The notes: a model not told the origin generated them from the letters alone. A stretch of DNA of 64,000 nucleotides from Luteimonas rhizosphaericola (GCF_029888045.1 NZ_JARXRN010000028.1:701678-765677), one strand, 5' to 3'; shown: positions 53,234 to 62,887, counted from the stretch's first letter. Numbers and translations are program-made.

Positions 53234-53696
53234 CCCATCGCCCGGATCGGGGTGTGCGGCAGAAGGAAACCGGTCGGACGACCCCGGACTGGCGAGGCGG
53301 GAGCACATCCGCCCAAGCGTGAGCCGGTGCACCGGGCGCACACCCGATCACTGGCGCTGGACGGGTGTTCTTCGTGAGTGGCACCCGGACATGCATCGGC
53401 ATCCGTCCTGCCGGCATGCGGGCGGCCGACGTCTGACCCGGCTGGCGACGGCGCACCCGATGCGATCCCGGCCGCAGGCGAACGCGCCTGTTCATGGAGG
53501 TGAGCTCTGCGTGGCGCATTCCGATCGCTTCATGGTCGATCGACATCGTCACGCCAACACTCCCGGATACGCGTCCAGCCACCATGTTTCAAGGGCGGAC
53601 GTCGCGGATTAACGCGTTATCCACGCTCGCTTACGCGCCGCGAGGCCAAGGTGCATGCGGGGGTGGTCCGATCGTTTTTCTTCACAAGGACGCATC
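53234..53696. other. 463-bp stretch without a convincing gene
   Basis: Several short open frames, none with family features. One lone DnaA-box-like TTATCCACG at 53617-53625 is not enough for an origin. Otherwise nothing seen. Confidence 0.5.
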
Positions 53697-54173
53697 ATGA
53701 CGACACCAACACCGGTGCTGCTGCCGGCGGGCTTCACGTGGAAGGACGTGGCCGATGGCTGCGTACTGCTGGCTGGAGGCACGCGGGTGCTCGAGGTCAT
53801 CCGGCAGAACAGTGGATGGGTAGTCCAGGTCGACGTGCCGGACGACGGCTCGCATTCGCGCAGGGTCGTGGTGGGATCGCGCGTGGCAGGCGTGCGCTTC
53901 GGCAACAAGTGGGCACGCGCGCACAAGGAGATGGTTGCGCGTTTCGATCCCGAGGCTGGCCGGCGCATGTCGAGGGGGCGACGCATTCGCGCGTCGGACC
54001 CGGAGACAGCTGCGGTCGTGGCGCGCCCGGGTGATGGCGCGCGCAGTAGCGCGACGTCCGCCATCGGCCCCGAAGCCCTGCGCCACGAGCTCGACGAGGC
54101 GCGTGCGCTGAAGGAGGAACTCAACATCCACCTCGACCGCATCGAACTGATCGTCGAGGAGATGACACGCTGA
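53697..54173 (+). CDS. Hypothetical protein with C-terminal helix
   Basis: 158 residues, soluble. The N-terminal half (LLPAGFTWKDVADGCVLLAG, VLEVIRQNSGWVVQVDVPDD) looks like a small beta domain; a basic linker (RRMSRGRRIRASD) follows, and the end is a charged helix (LRHELDEARALKEELNIHLD) that could coil. AAGGA lies 8 bases before the ATG. Family not recognised. Slightly lower GC than neighbours suggests accessory origin. Confidence 0.5.
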   Translation: MTTPTPVLLPAGFTWKDVADGCVLLAGGTRVLEVIRQNSGWVVQVDVPDDGSHSRRVVVGSRVAGVRFGNKWARAHKEMVARFDPEAGRRMSRGRRIRASDPETAAVVARPGDGARSSATSAIGPEALRHELDEARALKEELNIHLDRIELIVEEMTR

Positions 54174-54370
54174 CGGCGTGCTGCGGCGTGGTCACGCCGC
54201 CACGCGCAGGTTGCGTCTCGCGCGGGCACCTCCGCTGGCGCAGCCCGCGCCCGCGATATGCGGGCCAGTGGTGGTGACATTCGCCGGGGGCCGCATGCGC
54301 AGCCCCGATCGAAGTCCCCCCGATCCGTGCGTGACGACGCGTTGGCGCGCCGGACGGCGCGGTTCCCGGC

Positions 54371-56407
54371 CTACTTCGCCGCTGCTGCGTCCACGGGCTG
54401 GCGCCAGATCGAGACCTGTTCTTCCGGCTTGCGCACCATCGCCGTGCCGGCCTTGCACTTGAAGGTCTCGGCGAAGGCTGGCAGGTTGACCAGCGGACCG
54501 TTCGCGCGCCACTGGCCCGGAGCCTGCACGCGGGTGCGCGCGGCATCGGCGGCGGTCTCGGCAGCCAACTGCTCGCGCCACAGCGCCGCCCAGGCGCGGA
54601 AGAAGGACTCACGACCAGCCGCGTCCAGCTCGGGCTGCGCGCCGGCAAGCGCGGCCGAGGCCAGCTCCAGCGCCGCGAGGTCGGCCATGTTGCCTTCGCT
54701 GGTGAGGGTGCCGTTGACCTTCAGGCCGTTGGCGGCGGGATAGTCGTAGCCGGCGTACTGCACCGCGAGCTGCTTGGCGCGGGTGGAATAGGCGGCCTCG
54801 TCGGTCGGCGTCCACCAGGTGCGCACGCTGCCGGCGGCGTCGACCAGCTGGCCCTTCATGTCGACCGCGCGGCTCAGTTCGTGACCCACCAGGGCGCCGA
54901 AGCTGCCGTACTGCGCCGGGGTGTCCTGTTCCATGTCCAGCACCGGCGCCTGCAGGGCGGCGGCGGAGACGATCAGCCGGTTGTGGGCGATGTCGTAGGC
55001 CAGGACCGGCTGCTGCGGCTGCACGCCCCAGCGGCGCTGCGCGTTGCCGCTGCCGATGCGGCGCATCTCCTCGCGCCGGTGCCAGGTGGAGGCGATCAGC
55101 ATGTTGCTGCCGAAGCTGGTGCGGCCCATCGGCTGCACGCTGAAGTCGTAGTCGCGCTGCGGCGCGCCGATCTCGATCGACAGCTTCTCGAGCTTGGCCG
55201 CCGCTTCGGCGCGCGCGGCGTCCGACATCCAGGTGTTACCTGCGACCGCGCGCACCAGCGCGGCGCGCACGTCGCCGGCGATCGACTCGGCGCGCGAACG
55301 CGTGGTGGCCGGCAGGTAGCGCGCCACGTATTCGCGCGCGAGCATCGGACCGGCGGCGCGGTTGATGGCGTCCAGCACCTGCACGTCGCGCACCTTCGGC
55401 GCGGTCTCGCCGCGCAGCACCCGGCCGTGGAACGAGAAATGCGCGTCGCGGAAGTCCTTGGCCAGGTACGGCGCCATCGCGTTGCCGATCTGGTAGCGCA
55501 GGTAGACCTTCCACTGCGCCGGCTTGAGCGAGCGCACCAGGCCGTCGACCTGGGTGAAATAGTCGGCGTGGGCCATCGACACGTTCGTGTCGGTCACGCC
55601 CTGCGCCGACAGGAATTCGTCCAGCTGCAGGTTGCGGAACTGCTTGCCCAGACCCTCGGTGGGCATCAGGGCGTAGTTCTCGCGCGGATCGCGCAACGAC
55701 GTGAGCGGCTTCGAGATGCGCGCCAGGCGCGTTTCCAGGTCGAGGACCTGCGCCATCTCGTCCTTGAGCTGTTCCTGCGGCGTGCCGGTCAGGGCGAGGA
55801 TCTTCTCGACGTACTCGGTGTAGCGGCCGAGCAGGGCGCGGGTGTCGGCGTCCTCGCGGGTGTAGTAGGCCGGGTCGGGCAGGGCCAGGCCGCCCTGGGA
55901 GAAATAGCCGATGTAGCGGTCGAGGTTGGCCAGGTCCAGGTCGGCGGTGAAGTTGAACACCACCGGGATGCCGACCTGGTGCAGCGCCGCGATCGACGGC
56001 GCGATGTCCTTGCTGCGGCGGATGGCCTCGATGCGCGAGAGCAGGGTGGCGATTGGCTGCGCGCCGTCGCGTTCCACCGCCGCCTCGTCGATGCCGCTGG
56101 CCCAGAAATCGCCGAGCAGCTTCTGCACGTCGTTCTGCGGGTTGAGCACCGCGTCGTCGAGCAGGGCGCGCTGCTGCAGCAGGGCGCGCTGCTGCAGGGT
56201 GCCCAGGGCCGAGACGGTGCCGTTGCCGCTGACCACCGTGTTGGCCGTCAGCCAGTCCTTGTTGACGAAGGTGTAGAAGTCGCTGCAGGCGGTGAGCGCG
56301 GGCTCCGCCGGCGCACGGCGCTTGCGCTGGGCCTCGGCGTGGGGAGCGGCCAGGGCGAGCACGAGGCTGGTGGCGAGGGCGGCGGCGAGCGGCGTGCGGA
56401 TCGGCAT
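54371..56407 (-). CDS. M13 (neprilysin-like) metallopeptidase homologue with degenerate active site
   Basis: 678 residues with a signal peptide (LVLALAAPHAEAQ). The overall M13 layout is present: ACSDFYTFVNKDWLTANT, the long helical domain, then the zinc region. But HExxH reads VGHELSRAVD (His509, Glu510, Arg513), so the second zinc His is Arg. ExxxD reads TSEGNMADLAALE, where the Glu is Gly572 (Asp576 kept). The upstream NAYY motif is VLAYDIAHN. So the protein should not bind zinc normally. The frame is intact over 2 kb, so it is maintained, not a decaying pseudogene. Same strand and 165 bp after an intact M13 gene, with a terminator between. Confidence 0.85.
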   Translation of the reverse strand: MPIRTPLAAALATSLVLALAAPHAEAQRKRRAPAEPALTACSDFYTFVNKDWLTANTVVSGNGTVSALGTLQQRALLQQRALLDDAVLNPQNDVQKLLGDFWASGIDEAAVERDGAQPIATLLSRIEAIRRSKDIAPSIAALHQVGIPVVFNFTADLDLANLDRYIGYFSQGGLALPDPAYYTREDADTRALLGRYTEYVEKILALTGTPQEQLKDEMAQVLDLETRLARISKPLTSLRDPRENYALMPTEGLGKQFRNLQLDEFLSAQGVTDTNVSMAHADYFTQVDGLVRSLKPAQWKVYLRYQIGNAMAPYLAKDFRDAHFSFHGRVLRGETAPKVRDVQVLDAINRAAGPMLAREYVARYLPATTRSRAESIAGDVRAALVRAVAGNTWMSDAARAEAAAKLEKLSIEIGAPQRDYDFSVQPMGRTSFGSNMLIASTWHRREEMRRIGSGNAQRRWGVQPQQPVLAYDIAHNRLIVSAAALQAPVLDMEQDTPAQYGSFGALVGHELSRAVDMKGQLVDAAGSVRTWWTPTDEAAYSTRAKQLAVQYAGYDYPAANGLKVNGTLTSEGNMADLAALELASAALAGAQPELDAAGRESFFRAWAALWREQLAAETAADAARTRVQAPGQWRANGPLVNLPAFAETFKCKAGTAMVRKPEEQVSIWRQPVDAAAAK

Positions 56408-56517
56408 CGAACGGGTCCGGGGCGGAATTCGGGAGCGGCGATTCTAGCAAGCCGCCCGGCCGCGCCCGCATGCCTCCGGCTGCGGGGGCGGTACCGGAGC
56501 GGGGTGGGTTCCTGAAC

Positions 56518-56548
56518 GGAAAACGCCCGGCCATGCCGGGCGTTTTCC
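56518..56548. terminator. 14-bp hairpin between the two M13 genes
   Basis: GGAAAACGCCCGGC, loop CAT, exact complement ending TTTTCC. Positioned 25 bp after the intact M13 stop; it should separate the two transcripts at least partly. Confidence 0.85.
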
Positions 56549-56572
56549 TTCATCACGCGACAGCGCCGGCGC

Positions 56573-58681
56573 TTACCAGATGACGACCTGGTCCTCGCCG
56601 CCGCGCACCATCGGGTCGCCGGGCTTGCACCCGAACGCCGCGGCGAACGCCGGCAGGTTCGACGGCGCACCGATGGCCCGGAACTCGGCCAGTGCGTGCT
56701 CGTCGGTGACCAGGCGCTTGCTCAGCTCCTCGGGGGTGAAGTTGCGGCGCCACACCGTGGCCCAATTCAGGAAGAACCGCTGGTCGCGGGTCAGCCCGTC
56801 GGTCATCGGGTCCGGCGTGCCTTCGGTGGCCTTCTTCATCGCGTCGTAGGCCGTGGCCAGGCCGCCGAGGTCGCCGATGTTTTCACCCAGGGTATGCGTG
56901 CCGTTGAGTGCACGGCCGTCGCTGGTCTTGTAGCCATCGAACTGCGCGACCAGCTTGCCGGTGCGCTCCTTGAACGCGGCGGCGTCCGCTTCGGTCCACC
57001 AGTTCTCGAACTTGCCGGTCGGGCCGAAGCGGCTGCCCTGGTCGTCGTAGCCGTGGCTCATTTCGTGGCCGATCACCGCGCCGATGCCGCCATAGTTCAT
57101 CTCGTCGGTCGCATCCGGATCGAAGAACGGCGGCTGCAGGATCGCGGCCGGGAACACGATCTCGTTCTGCAGCGGGTTGTAGTAGGCATTGACCATCTGC
57201 GGCGGCATCGCCCATTCGGTCTTGTCGACCGGCTCGCCGATCTTGCCGATCTGCCACTTGTAATTGAATTCCTGCGCGGCCAGCACATTGTCCAGGTAGC
57301 TCTCGCGCCCGGTGTCCAGGCCGGTCCACTCCCGCCACTTGTCGGTGTAGCCGATCTTGGTGGTGAAGGCGGCCTGCTTCTCGAGCGCCTTGGCCTTGGT
57401 CTCCGCGCTCATCCATTCCAGGTTCTGGATGCGCGCCTTCAATGCCTCGCCCAGGTTGGCGACGAGCGCTTCCATCTTGGCCTTGGACTCGGGCGGAAAG
57501 GCGACCTTCACGTACAGCTGGCCCATGGCTTCGCCGACCTGGCTGTCGATCGTGCCGAGCACGCGCTTCCAGCGCGGCTCGAGCTCCTTCTGGCCGCTGA
57601 GGGTCTTGTTGTAGAACTCGTAGTTCTGCTGCACGAAGGCGTCGGAGAGGTACGGCGAGGCGCTGTCGACGACGTGGAAGCGCAGGTAGCTCTTCCACTG
57701 CTCCACCGGCACGTCGGCCAGCATCGCGTCGACTTCGCGGAAGTAGTCGGGCACCGAGACCGAGAAGGTCTTCGGCTGTTCGATGCCCTGGGCCTGGAAG
57801 AACTGCGTCCAGGAGAAGTTCGGCGTCAGCTTGTCGGCATCGGCCACGGGCATCGGGTTGTAGTAGAGCGAGACGTCGCGCGAGAACTCCGCGCGCGACT
57901 TCGACGCCGCCGCGAGCCGGGTCTCGAACGCCATGACGTCCTTCGCCTGGGCCGCTGCGTCGGCCGCCGGCACGCCGGAGAGTTCCAGCACCTTGGCGAT
58001 GTGGGCCACGTAGGCGTCGCGGATGGCCTGCTTGTCGGCATCCTTGTAGTAGGGCGTGTCGGGCAGGCCGAGACCGCCCTGGCCGGTGGCGGCGATATTG
58101 ATCGACGAGTCCTTGAAATCCGGCATCGAACCGATGCCGATCAGGAAGACCTGGCCCCTGGCGGCGCTCTCTCGCAGCCAGGCGGCGATCGCGGCGCTGT
58201 CGGCGAGCGCATCGATGCGGGCCAGCTCGTCGCGCAGCGGCTCGATGCCCTGGGCGTTGATCGTCGCCTCGTCCATGCCGGTGGCCCAGAAGTCGCCGAC
58301 CAGCTTCTCCACGCCGCTCGCGCCGGTGTCGGCGGCGGCCTGTTCGGCCAGCTGGCGCTGGATCGCGGTGGAGCGTTCGTCGAGCATCTCGAACGCGCCC
58401 CAGCTGGTGCGGTCGCCCGGGATCGGGTGGGCGGCGAGGAACTTCGCGTTGGCGTAGCCGGCGAAGTCGGTGCAGGCGTTCTTCGAGGTGTCGAGGTCGG
58501 CGAGCTGGAACTGGTTGAACGGGGGCAGCTTGCTCTCGTCCAGGGTCATCTCGCGCGCGGCGGGGGCGTCGGCCGGCGCGGTGGCGGCGGTCGCGGCCGG
58601 GGCGGCCTCGCGCTGGCAGGCGCTCACGGCCAGGGTCACGGCGAGGGACAACAGCAGCAGTCTTGGTGCGGTGGGGCTCAC
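56573..58681 (-). CDS. M13 family metallopeptidase, lipoprotein, intact active site
   Basis: 702 residues from a GTG with GGAGA upstream. A lipoprotein signal ends LAVSAC. Catalytic motifs are complete: NAYYNPLQNEIVFPAAILQP, IGHEMSHGYDDQGSRF (His539, Glu540, His543) and TLGENIGDLGGLATAYDAM (Glu600, Asp604). The N-terminus of the mature part shows ACTDFAGYANAKFLAAHPIP, and the C-terminus ends EDQVVIW. M13 enzymes cleave short peptides at hydrophobic residues; here expected in the periplasm. An ATG 129 bp upstream would give a non-signal Arg-rich start. Confidence 0.94.
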   Translation of the reverse strand: MSPTAPRLLLLSLAVTLAVSACQREAAPAATAATAPADAPAAREMTLDESKLPPFNQFQLADLDTSKNACTDFAGYANAKFLAAHPIPGDRTSWGAFEMLDERSTAIQRQLAEQAAADTGASGVEKLVGDFWATGMDEATINAQGIEPLRDELARIDALADSAAIAAWLRESAARGQVFLIGIGSMPDFKDSSINIAATGQGGLGLPDTPYYKDADKQAIRDAYVAHIAKVLELSGVPAADAAAQAKDVMAFETRLAAASKSRAEFSRDVSLYYNPMPVADADKLTPNFSWTQFFQAQGIEQPKTFSVSVPDYFREVDAMLADVPVEQWKSYLRFHVVDSASPYLSDAFVQQNYEFYNKTLSGQKELEPRWKRVLGTIDSQVGEAMGQLYVKVAFPPESKAKMEALVANLGEALKARIQNLEWMSAETKAKALEKQAAFTTKIGYTDKWREWTGLDTGRESYLDNVLAAQEFNYKWQIGKIGEPVDKTEWAMPPQMVNAYYNPLQNEIVFPAAILQPPFFDPDATDEMNYGGIGAVIGHEMSHGYDDQGSRFGPTGKFENWWTEADAAAFKERTGKLVAQFDGYKTSDGRALNGTHTLGENIGDLGGLATAYDAMKKATEGTPDPMTDGLTRDQRFFLNWATVWRRNFTPEELSKRLVTDEHALAEFRAIGAPSNLPAFAAAFGCKPGDPMVRGGEDQVVIW

Positions 58682-58861
58682 GGGTGGTCTCCGGTGTCGA
58701 TGGAACGGCGACGACGGGAACCGCCGGGGCCGGCTGGGCGGCACTGTACGCCCGCGCATGCGGGGTCGAAGGTGTCGAAGGTCATGCCGGGAGGTCGGGG
58801 CGCCGTTCACGCGCGGGCGCAGATGCGCGCAGAATCGTCATCCTGGCGGCGGGAGAACGGC

Positions 58862-60235
58862 ATGCGGGTTCATTTTCACGGTGCTGCGGGCGAAGTCACC
58901 GGTTCGATGCACCTGGTCGAGGCCGGCGGCCGCCGGATCCTGCTGGACTGCGGCATGATCCAGGGCGGGCGCGGCGCCGAGGCGCGCAACTTCGAGCCGT
59001 TTCCGTTCGAGCCGGCCTCGATCGATGCCCTCGTCGTCAGCCATGCCCACATCGACCACATCGGCCGCATACCGCGTCTGGTGTGGCAGGGCTTCCGCGG
59101 GCCGATCTTAGTGCAGCGCGCGGGCGCGGAGCTGATGCCGGTGATGCTGCTCGACGCCGCCTCGCTGGCCGAGAACGACGCCGACCGCGAGAACCGCCGC
59201 CGCCGCGCCGGCGAACCCGAGGCGATGCCCCTGTTCACCCGCGACGACGTGCAGGGCGTGCTCGAGCGGCTGCGGCCGCTGGACTACGACGCGCGCACGC
59301 AGATCGTGCCGGGGGTGGAGATCGCGCTGCGCGACGCCGGCCACATCCTCGGCTCGGCGATCGTGGAGCTGTGGGCGGACGGGCGCAAGCTCGTGTTCTC
59401 GGGCGACCTCGGCCCGCACGGCACGCCGATCCTGCGCGATCCCACGCCGATCCGTGAGGCCGACCTGGTGTTGATGGAATCGACCTATGGCGACCGCAAC
59501 CACCGCGACCGGATCGACACCATCCACGAGTTCGGCGAACTGCTGGACCAGGCATGGAACGCGCGCGGCAAGGTGCTGATCCCGGCATTCGCGGTCGGGC
59601 GCACCCAGGAACTGCTGTACTGGTTCGCGCGGTACTGGGACGAATGGAAGCTCGCGCGCTGGCGGATCTTCCTCGACAGCCCGATGGCGGCCAAGGTGGT
59701 GGCGATCTACGACCGCCACCAGGCGCTGTTCGACGCCGACGCGCGCCAGGTCTGGAAGGGTCGGCCGGCGCCGTTCAGGCTGCCCAACCTGCACATCACC
59801 GAAACCACCGAGGCGTCGATGGCGATCAACCGCATCGACAACGGCGCGATCGTGATCGCCGGCAGCGGCATGGCCAACGGCGGCCGCATCCTGCACCACT
59901 TCCGCCACAACATCGAGCGCCGCGGCACCCACGTGGTGTTCGTGGGCTACCAGTCCGAAGGCACACTCGGCCGGCGCCTGGTGGATGGCGCGAAATGGGT
60001 GCGCATCCATGGCCACGACCACCGCGTGGCCGCGCGCATCCACACCATCGGCGGGCTGTCGGCGCACACCGACCAGCGCGGGCTGATCGACTGGTACGGC
60101 CACTTCCAGGGCCGTCCCCCGCTGGTGCTGGTGCACGGCGAGGACAAGGCGCGCGAGGCGCTCGCCGGCGAACTGGGCGAACGCGGCGGCGTCGACGTGC
60201 GGCTGGCGCGGCCGGGGAGGGTGGTGGAGGTCTGA
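58862..60235 (+). CDS. Beta-CASP MBL-fold RNA-processing-type metallohydrolase
   Basis: 457 residues. Metal motif VVSHAHIDHIGRIPRLV (HxHxDH), further ligands in AGHILGSAIVELWADGRKLV and FSGDLGPHG, and beta-CASP motifs ESTYGDRNH (A), IPAFAVGRTQELLYW, SGMANGGRILHH (B) and the late HTIGGLSAHTDQRGLIDWYG (C). Related to YsiA/CPSF-type nucleases and RNase J cousins. It probably acts on RNA, not proven here. GGGAGAA precedes the ATG. Convergent with the antiporter gene. Confidence 0.9.
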   Translation: MRVHFHGAAGEVTGSMHLVEAGGRRILLDCGMIQGGRGAEARNFEPFPFEPASIDALVVSHAHIDHIGRIPRLVWQGFRGPILVQRAGAELMPVMLLDAASLAENDADRENRRRRAGEPEAMPLFTRDDVQGVLERLRPLDYDARTQIVPGVEIALRDAGHILGSAIVELWADGRKLVFSGDLGPHGTPILRDPTPIREADLVLMESTYGDRNHRDRIDTIHEFGELLDQAWNARGKVLIPAFAVGRTQELLYWFARYWDEWKLARWRIFLDSPMAAKVVAIYDRHQALFDADARQVWKGRPAPFRLPNLHITETTEASMAINRIDNGAIVIAGSGMANGGRILHHFRHNIERRGTHVVFVGYQSEGTLGRRLVDGAKWVRIHGHDHRVAARIHTIGGLSAHTDQRGLIDWYGHFQGRPPLVLVHGEDKAREALAGELGERGGVDVRLARPGRVVEV

Positions 60236-60247
60236 GGCGGGTGCGCG

Positions 60248-62089
60248 TCAGCCGGCGGTGCTGCCGGCCGTGTCGTCGTTCCCGTCGCTGTCCAGCCGCT
60301 GTCCCTCCCGACGCGGCGGCGTGAACGGCGTCGGCTTGGGCACGTTGCCGGTGTTGTTGAGCAGCTTGGGGATGCCGGCGCGGACGTCGTTGCTGGCGGT
60401 TTCCAGTTCGAACCGCTCGGCATCCAGGCGCCGCACCTGCTCGGCGATGCGCGCCGCCTCGTCCGCATCGACGCCGATCGCGCGCAGCGCGGCCTCGCCG
60501 AAGGCCACCGCCGATTCGAAGGTCTCGCGGATCTGGAAGTCGACTCCGGCGTTGACCAGCTTCAGCGAATGCTCGCGGTCGAACGAGCGCACCAGCAGCT
60601 GCGCCTGCGGGAAGTGCTGGTGCGCCAGCTCCACGACCAGGTCGGCCGCGGCGCGGTCGTCGATGCACACCGCGATCGCGCGCGCGCTGCCGGCGCCGGC
60701 GGCGTGCAGCACATCCAGCCGGCGACCGTCGCCGTAGTAGACCTTGAAGCCGAACTCCGCCGCGCTGGTGATCATCTCGATGTCGGTGTCGATGATGGTC
60801 ACGTCCACGTCGCGCGCCAGCAGCGACTGGCTCATCACCTGGCCGAAGCGGCCGAAGCCGATGATCAGCACGCTGCCGGTCTGGCCGTCGACTTCCTCCA
60901 CCCCGTCGAGCGACGGGCCCTCGCCGCGGGGCATCAGCCGGCGCATGGCCAGCACCGCCAGCGGGGTGAGCACCATCGACAGCACCACGATCGCGGTCAG
61001 GGTGTCGTTGACCGGCGCATCGATCAGGCGTGCGGCTTCGGCCGCGGCGTAGAGCACGAACGCGAACTCGCCGCCCTGGGCCATCAGCGTGGCGCGGTCG
61101 AGCGCGTCGCCGTGGCTGCTGCGCAGCAGGCGCGCCACCAGGTAGATGCACGCGCCCTTGGCCAGCATCATCGCCGGTACCGCGAGCAGGACCAGGCGCC
61201 AGTTCTCCTGCACCACGCCCAGGTCGAGCGACATGCCGACCGCGACGAAGAACAGCCCCAGCAGGATGCCGCGGAACGGTTCGATGTCGGCCTCGATCTG
61301 GTGCCGGAAGGTCGATTCGGACAGCAGCACGCCCGCCAGGAACGCGCCCATCGCCATCGACAGCCCGCCCATCTCCATCAGCACCGCCGCGCCCAGCACC
61401 ACCAGCAGCGCGGCGGCGGTCATCACTTCGCGCGCCTTGGCGGCGGCCAGGATCCGGAACAGCGGATTGAGCAGGTACAGGCCGGCGACGATCAGCGCCG
61501 CGAGCGAGGCCACGGCAATGCCGACGCTGACCAGCCGCGAGGGCGCGTCCGGATCGACGGGGGCCGGCGACATGAAGGCCACCAGCGCCAGCAACGGCAC
61601 GATCAGCAGGTCCTCGAACAGCAGGATCGAGACCATGCGCTGGCCGCGGGGCAGGGCGATGTCGCCGCGTTCGCCCAGCAGCTGCATCACGATCGCGGTC
61701 GAGGTCAGCACGAAGCCGGCCGCGGCGACGAACGCCACCATCGGCGCCAGTCCCAGGGCCAGGCCGACGCCGGTGAGCGCCAGGGTGCAGGCGGTGATCT
61801 GCAGCGTGCCGAGCCCGAAGATCTGCCGCCGCAGGCTCCACAGGTGGCTCGGCCGCATCTCCAGCCCGACTACGAACAGGAACATCACCACGCCCAGCTC
61901 GGCGAAATGCAGGATCGCCTGCGGGTGCGCGAACCAGCCCAGCCCGAACGGCCCGATCACCAGGCCGGCGGCGAGGTAGCCCAGCACCGAGCCGAGCCCG
62001 AGCCTGCGGAACAGCGGCACCGCCACGACCGCCGCGCCCAGCAGCGCGACCGCCCTGAGCAACTGGCCCGGATCGGCTTCGGCGGCCAT
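60248..62089 (-). CDS. CPA2 monovalent cation:proton antiporter with RCK/TrkA-N domain (KefC type)
   Basis: 613 residues. Ten to thirteen membrane spans (first LLRAVALLGAAVVAVPLFRR; later GLFFVAVGMSLDLGVVQENW, TLMAQGGEFAFVLYAAAE). The cytoplasmic RCK domain begins at VLIIGFGRFGQVMSQSLLAR, a Rossmann NAD(H)-binding motif. Family members exchange potassium for protons under electrophile or osmotic stress; glutathione gating applies to KefC itself. A disordered tail ends the protein. The next gene upstream starts 1 bp away. Confidence 0.92.
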   Translation of the reverse strand: MAAEADPGQLLRAVALLGAAVVAVPLFRRLGLGSVLGYLAAGLVIGPFGLGWFAHPQAILHFAELGVVMFLFVVGLEMRPSHLWSLRRQIFGLGTLQITACTLALTGVGLALGLAPMVAFVAAAGFVLTSTAIVMQLLGERGDIALPRGQRMVSILLFEDLLIVPLLALVAFMSPAPVDPDAPSRLVSVGIAVASLAALIVAGLYLLNPLFRILAAAKAREVMTAAALLVVLGAAVLMEMGGLSMAMGAFLAGVLLSESTFRHQIEADIEPFRGILLGLFFVAVGMSLDLGVVQENWRLVLLAVPAMMLAKGACIYLVARLLRSSHGDALDRATLMAQGGEFAFVLYAAAEAARLIDAPVNDTLTAIVVLSMVLTPLAVLAMRRLMPRGEGPSLDGVEEVDGQTGSVLIIGFGRFGQVMSQSLLARDVDVTIIDTDIEMITSAAEFGFKVYYGDGRRLDVLHAAGAGSARAIAVCIDDRAAADLVVELAHQHFPQAQLLVRSFDREHSLKLVNAGVDFQIRETFESAVAFGEAALRAIGVDADEAARIAEQVRRLDAERFELETASNDVRAGIPKLLNNTGNVPKPTPFTPPRREGQRLDSDGNDDTAGSTAG

Positions 62090-62090
62090 C

Positions 62091-62459
62091 TCAGCGCCTG
62101 CGCGCCGGAGCGGTGAGCGCGAGCAGCAGGAACCCGCCCACGATCGCCATGTTTTTCATGAAGTGGAGCATCTGCGCGCTGCGCGCCGGTTCCCCCAGCG
62201 CCCAGAACGGATGCGAGAGCACCGCGTCGGCGACCAGCAGCGCCGCCGAGGCGAGCGCCACCAGGCGCAGCTTCCAGCCGGCGGCCACCAGCAGGCCGAG
62301 CACCAGTTCGGCGGCGCTGAAACTGAGCGTCGCGCCACTGAACGAAGCGCCTTCGTAGGCCTGCCACAGGCGCCAGGCCCCCATGACGATGAACACGCTG
62401 GCCAGCAGCAGGCGGGCGAGGGTGGTGCCGGGGCTCGAAGGCGACGGTCGGAAGGACAT
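62091..62459 (-). CDS. DoxX-family membrane protein
   Basis: 122 residues with four membrane spans; LLLASVFIVMGAWRLWQAYE, AELVLGLLVAAGWKLRLVAL and HFMKNMAIVGGFLLLAL match small DoxX-like proteins. Function not known; some relate to sulfur or oxidative stress. It is the first gene of a pair with the antiporter (1 bp between). Confidence 0.8.
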   Translation of the reverse strand: MSFRPSPSSPGTTLARLLLASVFIVMGAWRLWQAYEGASFSGATLSFSAAELVLGLLVAAGWKLRLVALASAALLVADAVLSHPFWALGEPARSAQMLHFMKNMAIVGGFLLLALTAPARRR

Positions 62460-62623
62460 GCGGCGCTCGCTGTAGGGACCCGCGCAAGGGTGTCACAGCC
62501 GCCGGGCGGCTTTCCACCGTGGGTCGCGGCGCCAGCGGGCGTGCGGGCCGGTCGCGGGCCTGCCTGCATCCCGCTGCTGCCCGGGCCAGGCAGGTCCAGC
62601 TGGCGCGAACGCCGCGCGGCCGC

Positions 62624-62629
62624 TACACT
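62624..62629 (+). promoter_or_regulatory. Candidate -10 for the rhlE leader
   Basis: TACACT, giving a transcript with a leader of about 260 bases before the helicase ATG. Confidence 0.4.
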
Positions 62630-62832
62630 GGCGGCGTTTGCAGCACGGCTGCCCGCCGCGTCCCCTCGCGGCCACGATCCTGGCAGGCCGGCCGCGGGCC
62701 CCCACCCGCGGCGTCCTCTCCCGCACGTCTTTCGTCGCGCAGACAACGGCCCGGACCCTCCGGACGCCGTCACACCTTTGCCCGCAACGCGGATCTGGAT
62801 GGTTCCGGGCAAGACAGTCGTAGCGTTCCGTC

Positions 62833-62887
62833 GCTCCGTGGCCACGTCGTGGCCGCGTGCGCATGGCCGCGGCGACTGCCACGGAGC
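62833..62887 (+). promoter_or_regulatory. Hairpin covering the rhlE ribosome-binding site
   Basis: GCTCCGTGGC (62833-62842) pairs perfectly with GCCACGGAGC (62878-62887); an inner GCCGCG/CGCGGC stem (62852-62857, 62868-62873) lies in the loop. The GGAG within the 3' arm is the only Shine-Dalgarno, 9 bases before the ATG. The remaining leader back to 62630 shows no gene. Confidence 0.65.

Noticed and set aside
53617-53625. DnaA-box-like TTATCCACG
   Set aside because: Single site, no cluster, no AT-rich unwinding region and no dnaA or gyrB nearby.
54371-56407. Treating the degenerate M13 gene as a pseudogene
   Set aside because: The frame is complete, the signal peptide and C-terminus are kept and no frameshift is present; a dead but maintained protein fits better.
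56696-60235. 1179-residue plus-strand frame
   Set aside because: It is antisense to the intact M13 gene for two thirds; only the part from 58862 (beta-CASP protein) is real.
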